DNA from: Candidatus Tiamatella incendiivivens
Lineage (GTDB): Archaea > Thermoproteota > Thermoprotei_A > Sulfolobales > Acidilobaceae
Length of the DNA: 64,000 nt
Assembly (NCBI GenBank): GCA_015522635.1
Contig: WALW01000019.1
Coordinates: 310,001-374,000, forward strand
Direction of reading: 5' to 3'
Below the pieces are notes generated by a model, which was given only the letters and a program-made list of their open reading frames with translations, did no database searches and was not told the origin of the DNA. Made by a program: the position numbers and the translations under genes. Positions within the stretch are counted from its first letter, which is position 1. Every line of letters begins with the position of its first letter. Of this stretch, positions 8,629 through 16,450 are shown one piece after another.

Positions 8629-9846
8629 ATGCCTCTCAGAGACGTTTTACTTGGTGTTGTGGGAAAGACTAATGTTGGTAAGTCAACATTCTTTGCTGCT
8701 ACTACGGAAACTGTTGTAGAGATAGAGAATAGACCATTCACCACCATAAATCCTAATATAGGAATAAGTTATGTTAGAAAGAAATGCATCCATATAGAAC
8801 TAGGATTACAGCAATGTAATCCCAGAAACTCGATGTGCATAGAAGGTAACAGGTTTATCCCAGTAAAACTAATGGATGTAGCTGGATTGGTTCCTGGCGC
8901 CCATATGGGTCGTGGTTTGGGTAACAAGTTTTTGGATGACATTCGGCAAGCTGACGCTATTCTCCTTGTAGTCGATGCAAGTGGTTCTACATCCGAGGAT
9001 GGTGTACCAGTGAAGCCGGGTAGCTTTGACCCTATTAAGGAAGTCAACTTTATAATAAACGAGATAGACATGTGGATATTTAATAATATTAAGCGAGACT
9101 GGGAGAAATTTTCTAGAACGCTAGACACAGGATCCTATACCGATAAATATAGTGTTCTAGCACAACGCTTCTCAGGGTTTAGCATTAGAAAAGAACATAT
9201 TCATAGAGCCTTCGAAAGACTTGGAAAAACGCCGTCCAAACTAACTACATGGAGCGACGAAGATCTATTGGAGTTTGTCAAAGTTTTGAGAGAAGAGTCA
9301 AAACCGCTATTAATTATCGCAAATAAAGCAGACCATCGGATATCGGCGGAAAATATTAAACGTTTACAAGAGCGATTCCCAGAAACCCCTGTTATACCTG
9401 TTAGTAGTATAGCAGAGCTAGCTTTAAGGCATGCTTCCAAAAAGGGATTAGTAAAATATATCCCAGGGGATCCTTCATTTAAGATAACTTGGGGTGTTAA
9501 TGAACGTCAACGGGAAGCATTGGAGTCTATAAAAAACAACGTGTTGTTAAAATGGGGTTCAACCGGGGTTCAAAAGGCGATTAACACTGCTGTGTTTGAT
9601 GTGCTTGATATGATTACAGTCTATCCTGTAGAAGACGCAACGCATTATACGGACAAGGAGGGAAGAGTACTTCCAGATGCATTTTTAGTTCCAAGAGGAA
9701 CCACGGCAAGAGAGTTTGCCTACCTGATTCATACGGATCTAGGGGAAGGGTTTCTCTATGCTGTGAATGCAAAAACAAAGCAGAGGATTGGAGAGAACTA
9801 CGTCCTTAAGGATAATGATGTTGTAAAAATTGTTTCAACTCTTTGA
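8629..9846 (+). CDS. OBG/YchF-type GTP-binding protein with C-terminal TGS domain
   Basis: A P-loop GTPase. G1 is GVVGKTNVGKST near the N-terminus, the G2 region is TTINPNIG, and G3 is DVAGLVPGA, the characteristic OBG form. G4 is IIANKAD, and a C-terminal TGS domain (about the last 80 residues; LVPRGTTAREFAYLIHTDLG) is present. It binds GTP or ATP and is thought to act with ribosomes. ATG 8629 is preferred because GGTGAT lies 5 bases upstream; GTG 8602 and ATG 8623 are alternatives. A TATA-like block is at about 8578-8589. Confidence 0.9.
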   Translation: MPLRDVLLGVVGKTNVGKSTFFAATTETVVEIENRPFTTINPNIGISYVRKKCIHIELGLQQCNPRNSMCIEGNRFIPVKLMDVAGLVPGAHMGRGLGNKFLDDIRQADAILLVVDASGSTSEDGVPVKPGSFDPIKEVNFIINEIDMWIFNNIKRDWEKFSRTLDTGSYTDKYSVLAQRFSGFSIRKEHIHRAFERLGKTPSKLTTWSDEDLLEFVKVLREESKPLLIIANKADHRISAENIKRLQERFPETPVIPVSSIAELALRHASKKGLVKYIPGDPSFKITWGVNERQREALESIKNNVLLKWGSTGVQKAINTAVFDVLDMITVYPVEDATHYTDKEGRVLPDAFLVPRGTTAREFAYLIHTDLGEGFLYAVNAKTKQRIGENYVLKDNDVVKIVSTL

Positions 9847-9859
9847 GGTAAATTCTGGT

Positions 9860-10321
9860 CTATTTCCCACGAGCACCCTTTGCTTTTCTAACGCTACCAG
9901 TTACTGTAATTACAGTGAGTTTCACAGGATTTTGGTTATTATGTATTCCTATAACACCTAGTATTTGATCGAGTTTATGATGATAGACTCTCACAATGAA
10001 TCTTCGATTACTAGGGTTATAGTCTATGATTGTAAACCCAGAATTTACTAACCCTGCTTCCCCTATTATTTGCTTGAAACTCTCTTCAAGCCATTTAACT
10101 GCATGCCTATAATTCTTATAGAGCTCGTTAGAACCGTTCACCGTTTCTATTATAAGGTATCTTTTTCTGGGTTTTTCTTTGAGTGTTTTAATCTGAGAAA
10201 AGGGATCAGCACCAAATATTGATGAGCAACTTTTTTGTTTTCGATACATGTCTAAATAGAGGATTAATAGTACTATAAGAATCACCGCCTCTCCATAGCA
10301 TATTGTTGCTAGGTAATTCAT
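9860..10321 (-). CDS. rnp2: RNase P protein component 2 (Pop5), with N-terminal membrane-like segment
   Basis: Residues about 50-150 match the Pop5 fold: KRYLIIETVNGS, LNTGF-like 'GLVNSGFTIIDYNP', FIVRVYHHKLDQILGVIG and a final VTGSVRKAKG. Pop5 pairs with Rpp30 and activates the RNase P RNA catalytic domain. Unusually, the reading frame adds about 50 residues with a hydrophobic helix (residues 10-25, EAVILIVLLILYLDMY). An internal ATG at 10249 would give a soluble protein of normal size but has no clear SD. I give the longest frame; the true start is uncertain. Confidence 0.75.
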   Translation of the reverse strand: MNYLATICYGEAVILIVLLILYLDMYRKQKSCSSIFGADPFSQIKTLKEKPRKRYLIIETVNGSNELYKNYRHAVKWLEESFKQIIGEAGLVNSGFTIIDYNPSNRRFIVRVYHHKLDQILGVIGIHNNQNPVKLTVITVTGSVRKAKGARGK

Positions 10322-10658
10322 ATTATGTCAGCTCGTCGTGAGTCAGTTATTGTATTGCTCATACTAGAGCGACATCCTCATCCGATAAACCATAACATTC
10401 TACTTGTATTAAATTTAATCTTACATTGAGGCCTATGTACAATATATGCATATCTATTACTCTCTGTTAAAGTGATTTCAAAAATGTGAGGGAGGACCTA
10501 AGCGAGAGAAGACTAGTCGTCATCCATTTGCCGCATTGATCATAGGCTCACTCTATTTCCTTAGATATATATAATAGGTGGTTGCTTTAGATCAAAACAA
10601 TACGTTTAATAAAACATTATTTCTAAGGCTAATTATGGGATTATAGAGGCGGTGATTT
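10322..10658. other. Intergenic region between rnp2 and psmA, with possible small transcript
   Basis: A 337-bp gap between divergent genes. It holds the psmA promoter (TATA-like gtttaataaaa at 10604-10614 and GGTGA at 10651-10655). A second AT-rich TATA-like block (caatatatgcata, about 10440-10453) is far from psmA. Downstream of it, a stretch of higher GC (about 10485-10555) can fold: GTGA 10488-10491 with TCAC, and CCTA with TAGG. This could be a small RNA, but no C/D, H/ACA or tRNA signature is complete. No ORF is convincing. Confidence 0.3.
10604..10655 (+). promoter_or_regulatory. psmA promoter and ribosome binding site
   Basis: TATA-like gtttaataaaa at 10604-10614 would place transcription start near 10635, leaving a short leader that carries GGCGGTGA before ATG 10659. 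An additional TATA-like element (gatatatataa, 10564-10574) is present. Motif-based only. Confidence 0.45.
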
Positions 10659-11408
10659 ATGGCAGGATTGCCTGGACAGGCAATGGGATATGATAGGGCG
10701 ATAACTATATTCTCACCTGAGGGTAAGCTTTACCAAGTTGAATATGCTTTCGAAGCGGTTAGAAAGGGATGGACTAGTTTAGGGGTAAAATCCAGTAGTG
10801 CCGTAGTTCTATTGTCTGAGAAAAAGTATGTGACAAAGCTCATGGAACTCGATAGTATAGAGAAAGTGTTTATCATAGATGACCATATAGGCGTCACATT
10901 TGCAGGATTTGGTTCAGACGGGAGAGTACTTATAGATTATGCTAGGCTTGTCAGTATAAGACACAAGCTTCTATACGGTGATCCCATAAGCATTGAGTAT
11001 TTAACTAAACATGTAGCAGACATTAAACACCAGTATACACAATATGGAGGGGTTAGACCCTTTGGTGTTTCCATGATTTTCGGAGGGATAGACCCTGATA
11101 GTACTCCAAGACTGCTGAGAACAGAGCCAGGAGGACAGTATATAGGTTACTATGCTATAGCAATAGGAATGGGTGCCCAGGGAGCTAATGAGTATTTGGA
11201 AGCTCATTATAAGCCAGATATGACGCCTGAAGAGACTTTAGAGTTGTCTTTTAAGGCAATGATTTATTCGATGCAGCAAAGAAATGAAAACGTAAAAGAG
11301 TTAACGGAAGAAAACTTTGATGCTGGTATGGCTCTCGTGGAGACGGGCAAGTTTAAGAAATTATCTAGAGAGGAGGTAAGGAACATTCTTTCTAATGTCT
11401 TATCCTAA
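10659..11408 (+). CDS. psmA: Proteasome subunit alpha
   Basis: A 249-residue outer-ring subunit of the 20S proteasome. The N-terminal gate segment (GYDRAITIFSPEGKLYQVEY, residues 9-28) is the alpha-subunit signature, and no catalytic Thr is expected. It heads the archaeal proteasome/exosome superoperon with SBDS, Rrp4, Rrp41 and Rrp42 downstream. A 117-bp gap separates it from SBDS, including a small stem (tatcta/tagata, about 11421-11442) that might be a processing or weak termination site. Confidence 0.97.
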   Translation: MAGLPGQAMGYDRAITIFSPEGKLYQVEYAFEAVRKGWTSLGVKSSSAVVLLSEKKYVTKLMELDSIEKVFIIDDHIGVTFAGFGSDGRVLIDYARLVSIRHKLLYGDPISIEYLTKHVADIKHQYTQYGGVRPFGVSMIFGGIDPDSTPRLLRTEPGGQYIGYYAIAIGMGAQGANEYLEAHYKPDMTPEETLELSFKAMIYSMQQRNENVKELTEENFDAGMALVETGKFKKLSREEVRNILSNVLS

Positions 11409-11525
11409 ACAATTAACCTATCTATTTTCGCTGATAGATAATAATTTGGTGGAAGATAGTGATTTTAATTACATAAGCATACATGTTTTTAATGAGACTT
11501 ATCGAAGTGATCAGGTGATTATATA

Positions 11526-12224
11526 TTGAGTGGACACGAATACGTTATAGCCAAAATTGACATCGGAAGTAATAGATTTGAAATCTTGGTTAACCCGGAT
11601 TTAGCCTTTAAGTATAAATCAGGTGAGCAAGTCGACTTTGATGATTTATTGATGAGTGATATCGTTTATAAGGATGCAAGAAAGGGTTTTAAGGCTAGCT
11701 CCGAGTCAGTTAGAAAGGTTTTCGGTACGGAGGATATGAAGAAAATAGCAGATACAATATTACGTCAAGGAGAGCTTCAGTTAACTTCTGCCCAGAGAAA
11801 ACAATTGCTTGAGGCTAGGAAAAGGCAAATCATTAATTATATTGTTAAGAACGCAGTTGACCCTAAAACAAAGCTTCCTATACCTACGAAAAGGATAGAA
11901 AATCTTTTTGAAGAATTACGTATAAGTATCGATCTAAACAAATCAGCTGAAGCACAAGCTATTGATGCAGTTAAAAGAATTGCACGTGTAATCCCCATAA
12001 AACTTGCTAGAGCACTGGTCAGAGCAGTAATTCCACCAGAGTTCTCTGGAAGAGCCTATAATGAGTTAAGCAGACTCGGTGAACTAAAGAAAACCGAGTG
12101 GAAATCGGATGGAAGCTTAGTTGCAGAAATAGAAATCCCTGCAGGTGCACAGAACGACATTATAAATGCAATTAATAAACTCACAAAGGGAAGAGGACAG
12201 ATTCAGATAAAAGTGGTGGACTAA
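11526..12224 (+). CDS. Ribosome maturation protein SBDS (Sdo1 homologue)
   Basis: A 232-residue protein with the three SBDS domains: the N-terminal FYSH fold (residues about 1-90, VIAKIDIGSNRFEILVNP), a central helical domain (TSAQRKQLLEARKRQIINYI) and a C-terminal ferredoxin-like domain. In eukaryotes SBDS releases the anti-association factor eIF6/aIF6 from 60S; the archaeal protein is thought to act likewise. TTG start follows 'caggtgatt'. Four bases separate it from rrp4. Confidence 0.95.
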   Translation: MSGHEYVIAKIDIGSNRFEILVNPDLAFKYKSGEQVDFDDLLMSDIVYKDARKGFKASSESVRKVFGTEDMKKIADTILRQGELQLTSAQRKQLLEARKRQIINYIVKNAVDPKTKLPIPTKRIENLFEELRISIDLNKSAEAQAIDAVKRIARVIPIKLARALVRAVIPPEFSGRAYNELSRLGELKKTEWKSDGSLVAEIEIPAGAQNDIINAINKLTKGRGQIQIKVVD

Positions 12225-12228
12225 GAAA

Positions 12229-12930
12229 ATGGCTGAAGAAAAAATAATTATTTTACCTGGAGACAAACTTAACGGCCCTGACCTTGAAGTAAGAGGTCTT
12301 GGCAGAAACTACGCTACATATAAAATAGGCGATAATATTTTTGCAGCTCTTCCTGGAGTACTTGAAGTTACACAGGAGAAGAAGATTTTCATCCCGTTAG
12401 AAAATGTATACATACCTAAGCCTGGAGACATTATTATAGGTATAGTAGTGAATGTAGGATTATCTTATTGGACAATAGATATACGGGCACCGTATTCTGC
12501 TGTTTTAACTGGTCAGGAGTTCTTAAACAGACCATTTAATCCGGCTACAGAAACACTTTCACTCTATCTAGTGGAAGGCGATTACATCATCGGTAAAATA
12601 AGTTCCTTCGACAGATTTAGAAGTCCATTCATAACATTGAAGGGAAGTGATAAGTTTGGGAAGATTGTGAAGGGCAAAGTGATAGAAATAAAGCCTAGCC
12701 GAATCCCCAGGGTTATTGGAAAGAAGAGGAGCATGATTAACATGTTAATGGAAGAATCGGGATGCGATATTACAGTAGGTGTTAACGGGCTTATACATAT
12801 AGACTGTAAAAACCCACATCTAGAGGGTGTAGTTACACTTGCAGTAAAGAAGATCGAAGCCGAGGCTCATACATCTGGCCTCACTGATAGAGTGAGGAGT
12901 TTCCTGAAAGAGCAACTTTCAAGTTCTTAG
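12229..12930 (+). CDS. rrp4: Exosome RNA-binding subunit Rrp4
   Basis: Cap subunit of the archaeal exosome, which binds substrate RNA and feeds it to the Rrp41-Rrp42 ring. The 233 residues hold an N-terminal domain (IILPGDKL), an S1 domain ([20 protein letters not shown], residues about 66-85) and a KH domain ([20 protein letters not shown], residues about 158-177). It lies in the canonical order SBDS-rrp4-rrp41-rrp42. Confidence 0.96.
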   Translation: MAEEKIIILPGDKLNGPDLEVRGLGRNYATYKIGDNIFAALPGVLEVTQEKKIFIPLENVYIPKPGDIIIGIVVNVGLSYWTIDIRAPYSAVLTGQEFLNRPFNPATETLSLYLVEGDYIIGKISSFDRFRSPFITLKGSDKFGKIVKGKVIEIKPSRIPRVIGKKRSMINMLMEESGCDITVGVNGLIHIDCKNPHLEGVVTLAVKKIEAEAHTSGLTDRVRSFLKEQLSSS

Positions 12931-12946
12931 GAGGGGTGGATTCCAG

Positions 12947-13678
12947 TTGAAATATGGTGAAAAACCTCAGTTAATTAAAGAGAATGGAACAAGGCTTGAT
13001 GGGAGGAGACCAGAAGACCCCCGCCCAATTTATATGGAAGTAGGTGTTCTGGAAAACGCGGATGGATCGGCTTTCGTTTCATTTGGAAAAACGAGAGTGT
13101 TAGCAGCAGTTTATGGACCCAGAGAACCCATACAGAAATATATGGTTCTACCGGATAGAGCGGTTTTACGTGTCAGATACCATATGGCTCCATTTTCGAC
13201 GGGGGAGAGAAAAAGCCCTGCTCCCTCTAGAAGGGAAATAGAGCTCTCAAAAGTAATAAGAGAAGCTCTCGAACCTGTTGTCATAACGGAGCTTTACCCT
13301 AGAACAATGATTGATCTATTCATAGAGGTGTTACAAGCAGACGGAGGAACAAGAACGACGGGAGCGACTGCAGCCTCCCTGGCTCTTGCAGACGCTGGTA
13401 TAGCTCTGAAGGATCTCGTAGCGGGTGTAGCGATAGGTAAGATTAATGGAGTACTTGTCGTTGATATAGATGAGGCTGAGGACATGTACGGAGAAGCCGA
13501 TATGCCTGTTGCTATGGCTATGAGACTGGGTTTGATTACACTGCTTCAGCTAAATGGTGTCCTTACGAAGGAAGAGTTTGCTCAAGCTATGGAAATGGCG
13601 AAAACTACTCTTGAGAGAGTAAGTGAAATGCAGAGGAAGACCTTGCTTGAGAAATATTCAAGTGTACTTCAGGTTTGA
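12947..13678 (+). CDS. rrp41: Exosome catalytic subunit Rrp41
   Basis: The 3'-5' phosphorolytic RNase PH subunit of the exosome. [13 protein letters not shown] near the N-terminus and the acidic active-site region [18 protein letters not shown] (residues about 174-191) are intact, so it should be catalytic. The 243-residue length is typical. TTG start follows AGGAGGGGTGG. It is followed 11 bases later by rrp42. Confidence 0.97.
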   Translation: MKYGEKPQLIKENGTRLDGRRPEDPRPIYMEVGVLENADGSAFVSFGKTRVLAAVYGPREPIQKYMVLPDRAVLRVRYHMAPFSTGERKSPAPSRREIELSKVIREALEPVVITELYPRTMIDLFIEVLQADGGTRTTGATAASLALADAGIALKDLVAGVAIGKINGVLVVDIDEAEDMYGEADMPVAMAMRLGLITLLQLNGVLTKEEFAQAMEMAKTTLERVSEMQRKTLLEKYSSVLQV

Positions 13679-13689
13679 GGTGAAAAGTA

Positions 13690-14532
13690 GTGTCATTCAC
13701 ACCTTTTAGAATTCCCATAGTTCCCCAGCTCAAGAAGAATATGATACTTTCCATAATTGAAAAGGGGTTGAGAATTGATGAGAGAAAGCTAGAGGACATT
13801 AGGCCTATAAAAATTATCACAGGTTATTTAGATAAAGCCGAGGGTTCTGCATACGTGGAACTAGGGAAAACAAAAGTTATTGCAGGCGTCAAAGTAGAGG
13901 TAGGAGAGCCTTTCCGAGACATGCCTGATTTAGGTGTTTTAACCGTTCACGCCGAGTTTGTCCCTCTAGCGTCACCCTCGTTTGAGCCCGGTCCTCCCGA
14001 TGAAAATGCCATAGAACTGTCTAGAGTAATTGATAGAAGCTTTAGGGAACTAGGAGCAGTTGAGCTAGAAAAACTAGCTATTATACCTGGTAAGAAGGTA
14101 TGGATAGTATGGGTTGATCTATATATTATAGACCATGACGGGAACCTTCTAGATGCTTCCATGTTGGCAGCTCTAACTGCACTGAAAATGGCTATGATAC
14201 CGGGTTATACTATAGAAGGAGATAATGTGGTTATCGACAGAGAATCATCTAGTGGCGTGTTGCCCTTAAAAGAAGAGGCCGTGTATGTACACATCGCGAA
14301 GATAGGTAACTACCTTGTAGTAGATCCTAGTTTGGATGAAGAAGTTGTAGCGGATTCACGTATAGCTTTTTCAATTAGCCGTAATGGAAGAATAGCTGGC
14401 ATTCAAAAAATGGGCCAGGGTGGGATGAGTATAGAAGAAATCACCAAAGCTATGGAATTAGCTATTAGTGTTGCCCCGAAATATTTTAATGCAGTTGACT
14501 CAGTCCTAAACAAAGAGGAGAATAAAGGATAA
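13690..14532 (+). CDS. rrp42: Exosome subunit Rrp42
   Basis: A non-catalytic RNase PH-fold partner of Rrp41, alternating with it in the hexameric ring. GLRIDERKLEDIRPIKI and the EFVPLASPSFEPGPPDENAIEL segment are family hallmarks. The catalytic acidic triad of Rrp41 is replaced (DSRIAFSISRNG). GTG start after GAGGTGAAA. 280 residues, the usual length. Confidence 0.96.
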   Translation: MSFTPFRIPIVPQLKKNMILSIIEKGLRIDERKLEDIRPIKIITGYLDKAEGSAYVELGKTKVIAGVKVEVGEPFRDMPDLGVLTVHAEFVPLASPSFEPGPPDENAIELSRVIDRSFRELGAVELEKLAIIPGKKVWIVWVDLYIIDHDGNLLDASMLAALTALKMAMIPGYTIEGDNVVIDRESSSGVLPLKEEAVYVHIAKIGNYLVVDPSLDEEVVADSRIAFSISRNGRIAGIQKMGQGGMSIEEITKAMELAISVAPKYFNAVDSVLNKEENKG

Positions 14533-14547
14533 CAAGGTAGATGAGAT

Positions 14548-14832
14548 ATGGCAAGGAGGACGAAGCTTGTAGGGGTAGTAGGCAGATACGGCCCCCGTTA
14601 CGGATCAACATTAAGGAAGAGAGTTAGGAAAATAATGGAGAGACGCTATGCACCTCACAAATGTCCCGTTTGCGGGTCTATAGGGACAGTCTATAGGGTT
14701 TCCACGGGAATATGGAAATGTAGAAAATGCGGTGCAACTTGGGCTGGAGGAGCATATGTTCCAAATACAGGTCTTAACACAAATTATCCGCAAGTAATGG
14801 TAATGGATAGAGACGAATTCCTATCCAAGTAG
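14548..14832 (+). CDS. rpl37ae: 50S ribosomal protein L37Ae (eL43)
   Basis: A 94-residue zinc-binding ribosomal protein. The zinc ribbon uses CPVCG (residues about 37-41) and CRKCG (about 55-59). The N-terminus GVVGRYGPRYGSTLRKRVRK is typical. In many archaea the small RNA polymerase subunit RpoP follows it; here no such ORF is present before the Brix gene. Confidence 0.96.
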   Translation: MARRTKLVGVVGRYGPRYGSTLRKRVRKIMERRYAPHKCPVCGSIGTVYRVSTGIWKCRKCGATWAGGAYVPNTGLNTNYPQVMVMDRDEFLSK

Positions 14833-14855
14833 GAAGTGTTGAAGTTTTCATCAAT

Positions 14856-14880
14856 TATTATTTTTCCACAAAATTTTTTG
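14856..14880 (+). terminator. T-rich putative terminator after rpl37ae
   Basis: Runs of T (ttattattttt and ttttttg) follow the stop codon of L37Ae by about 25 bases, with no gene inside. Archaeal termination typically occurs at such U-rich stretches. A new promoter-like block (aaaatagtttttata, about 14889-14903) follows. Confidence 0.4.
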
Positions 14881-14911
14881 ATTTTGGTAAAATAGTTTTT
14901 ATAGGTGAGTT

Positions 14912-15457
14912 ATTTTACTTACACTAATAACTACCTCTAGAGATCCTGGGAATAGAACTAGGAGTTTTGTTAATGAACTTATATCTATAGTACCAGTTTT
15001 CATAAAATATAATCGCGGGAAAACCACGCTTAGGGAATTATATGACATAGCGTTATCACGGAGGGCTTCTCATATTTTGGCGGTATATGGAAAAAAAGGG
15101 AATCCAAGCTTGTTGAAGATATTCCATGTAAATGCAATAGAACAAGTATTAAACGAAGTCTCCGATATAGTTCTGAAAGGCGTGACTCTATATAGGGAAA
15201 GAACTGGAAGAAAGCCCAAACCATTTAATGGAAAATATTGCATAGCATATGCTGATGGAACAGAATTGCTGGCAGATTTAATTAATTGTTTAACTGGTTA
15301 TAGTTTTTGCCTGAAGGAAGGTGAGTATAGATATATAAAAATTGATTCTATTAACGAGTTAGCTGTTATTAGTTTTTACGATCAGACTGGATCAATTGTT
15401 GGCCCTATTATTAGGGTGAGAAAGATTGTTAATAGAAGCGGAAGTAAAAATAGATGA
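14912..15457 (+). CDS. Brix domain ribosome biogenesis protein (Imp4-like), start codon anomalous
   Basis: Protein of about 180 residues of the archaeal Brix/Imp4-like family, thought to help rRNA processing. The N-terminal signature LITTSRDPGNRTRSFVNEL and the later LAVYGKKGNP are diagnostic. The frame opens after TGA 14906, but no ATG, GTG or TTG occurs until TTG 15077, which would delete the conserved N-terminus. Two explanations fit: a rare ATT start at 14912, with GGTGA at 14904-14908, or one extra T in TTTT at 14913-14916. Removing that T fuses the frame to GTG 14905. The family assignment is strong; the start is not. Confidence 0.8.
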   Translation: MLLTLITTSRDPGNRTRSFVNELISIVPVFIKYNRGKTTLRELYDIALSRRASHILAVYGKKGNPSLLKIFHVNAIEQVLNEVSDIVLKGVTLYRERTGRKPKPFNGKYCIAYADGTELLADLINCLTGYSFCLKEGEYRYIKIDSINELAVISFYDQTGSIVGPIIRVRKIVNRSGSKNR

Positions 15458-15671
15458 ATCTAACAGGGATTTCAATAGAATTGTATGCAACTCGCTTGCT
15501 CCTGAGATAAAGGAGGAAGAGAAAATGGCTCGAGGCAAAATTATGTTGAAATGCGACCAACCAATTATAGTAGGTATAAAAACTTCTAAGATAGGGGAGT
15601 TGCAGGCTCTACTAAGCTCTTACCTTGGGTTGCTAAAGATAATATTAGATGTATACAGGGCTAATCTTTAA
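15426..15671 (+). CDS. pcc1: Pcc1-type KEOPS subunit (second paralogue)
   Basis: An 81-residue protein with the Pcc1 pattern: an N-terminal strand (LIEAEVKI), a central MARGKIMLKCDQPIIVGIKTSK segment, then a helix LQALLSSYLGLLKIILDVY matching the LRA-type dimer helix. It lies between Brix and prefoldin beta, a common archaeal place for pcc1. TTG start overlaps the Brix 3' end by 32 bases. Work on Thermococcus described a Pcc1 paralogue, Pcc2, as a further KEOPS subunit; this gene and 1969-2256 may be such a pair. Confidence 0.75.
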   Translation: MLIEAEVKIDESNRDFNRIVCNSLAPEIKEEEKMARGKIMLKCDQPIIVGIKTSKIGELQALLSSYLGLLKIILDVYRANL

Positions 15672-15709
15672 TACTATCTTAAAACAGCGTTTTCTCTGGG
15701 TGTGATTTA

Positions 15710-16081
15710 ATGGCAGAACAAGTTCCACCAGAGGTTCAATCTCTAGCAGTACGATATAACCAGTTAAGAGATTTTATATCCAGCCTTTTACAACAGAAAA
15801 TGGCTACTGAGGCGGAGTTGGAGGAATTGAAACGCTTAATAGAAGTTTTAGAACAGAAGGTTGAAGACGATTATGTATATGAAGCTATAGGAGGAGTGCT
15901 TGCTAAAAGAAAGAAGGAAGAAGTACTGGATGAAGCAAAGGAGAAACTCGAAATCTTGGAGGTGAGGTTGGAGAAATTTAAGAGTCAGGAGGAAAAGTAT
16001 ACTGTTGAACTAAAAGAAACAGAAGAAAAGCTAAAGGCGCTACTTGCAAAGCAGTATCAGTCACTGAGCAGACAAGCCTAA
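15710..16081 (+). CDS. pfdB: Prefoldin subunit beta
   Basis: A 123-residue subunit of the hexameric jellyfish-shaped chaperone that hands unfolded proteins to the thermosome. Two long coiled coils (residues about 5-45 and 75-115) flank a short beta-hairpin region (VYEAIGGVLAKRKKEEVLDE). Start ATG after a GGGTGTGATTTA element. It sits in the usual Brix-Pcc1-pfdB order. Confidence 0.95.
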   Translation: MAEQVPPEVQSLAVRYNQLRDFISSLLQQKMATEAELEELKRLIEVLEQKVEDDYVYEAIGGVLAKRKKEEVLDEAKEKLEILEVRLEKFKSQEEKYTVELKETEEKLKALLAKQYQSLSRQA

Positions 16082-16177
16082 ACCTTTCCTTTCGATTCAA
16101 AAGTAGCTTTTTACTAGGATCACTCCAATATCTGTCTTTAACTCTGGATACATTAATCTTAACCTGGGGGATACTGT

Positions 16178-16450
16178 TTGGATACGGATACAAACAAAAT
16201 CTCTTGCATAGTCCGGGAATTGCAAAACTATTTGCAACATCTGCTTCGCTTGTATCCTTGGAGGGCATTGGACTCCTTGGACTTGATGGTAGGTGTTGAC
16301 TTTGATGAAGACGATACTCTGAGGCTAAGAATAGATGTAGACGCTAGAGGGAGTAAGCCAGTTACACCAAGTTATGATGAAGCTCTTGCACAGCTTATTG
16401 ATAAGCTTAGAAAGAAGTTCGAGGAGGTAGTTAATGAGGGGTATTGTTGA
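16178..16450 (+). CDS. DUF3194 family protein
   Basis: A 90-residue conserved archaeal protein with no known activity. An N-terminal helix (IVRELQNYLQHLL) is followed by two charged strands (LDLMVGVDFDEDDTLRLRIDVDARG) and a C-terminal helix (YDEALAQLIDKLRKKFEEVV), the DUF3194 pattern. The family is usually next to prefoldin beta, as here. TTG start; it overlaps the following DHH gene by 17 bases, implying translational coupling. Confidence 0.7.
   Translation: MDTDTNKISCIVRELQNYLQHLLRLYPWRALDSLDLMVGVDFDEDDTLRLRIDVDARGSKPVTPSYDEALAQLIDKLRKKFEEVVNEGYC

Noticed and set aside
10340-10400. Minus-strand sequence with ATGAGGA and CTGA resembling C/D boxes
   Set aside because: The C-like box is present but D' is missing, C' has two mismatches and the guide spacing is wrong, so it does not meet C/D sRNA criteria.
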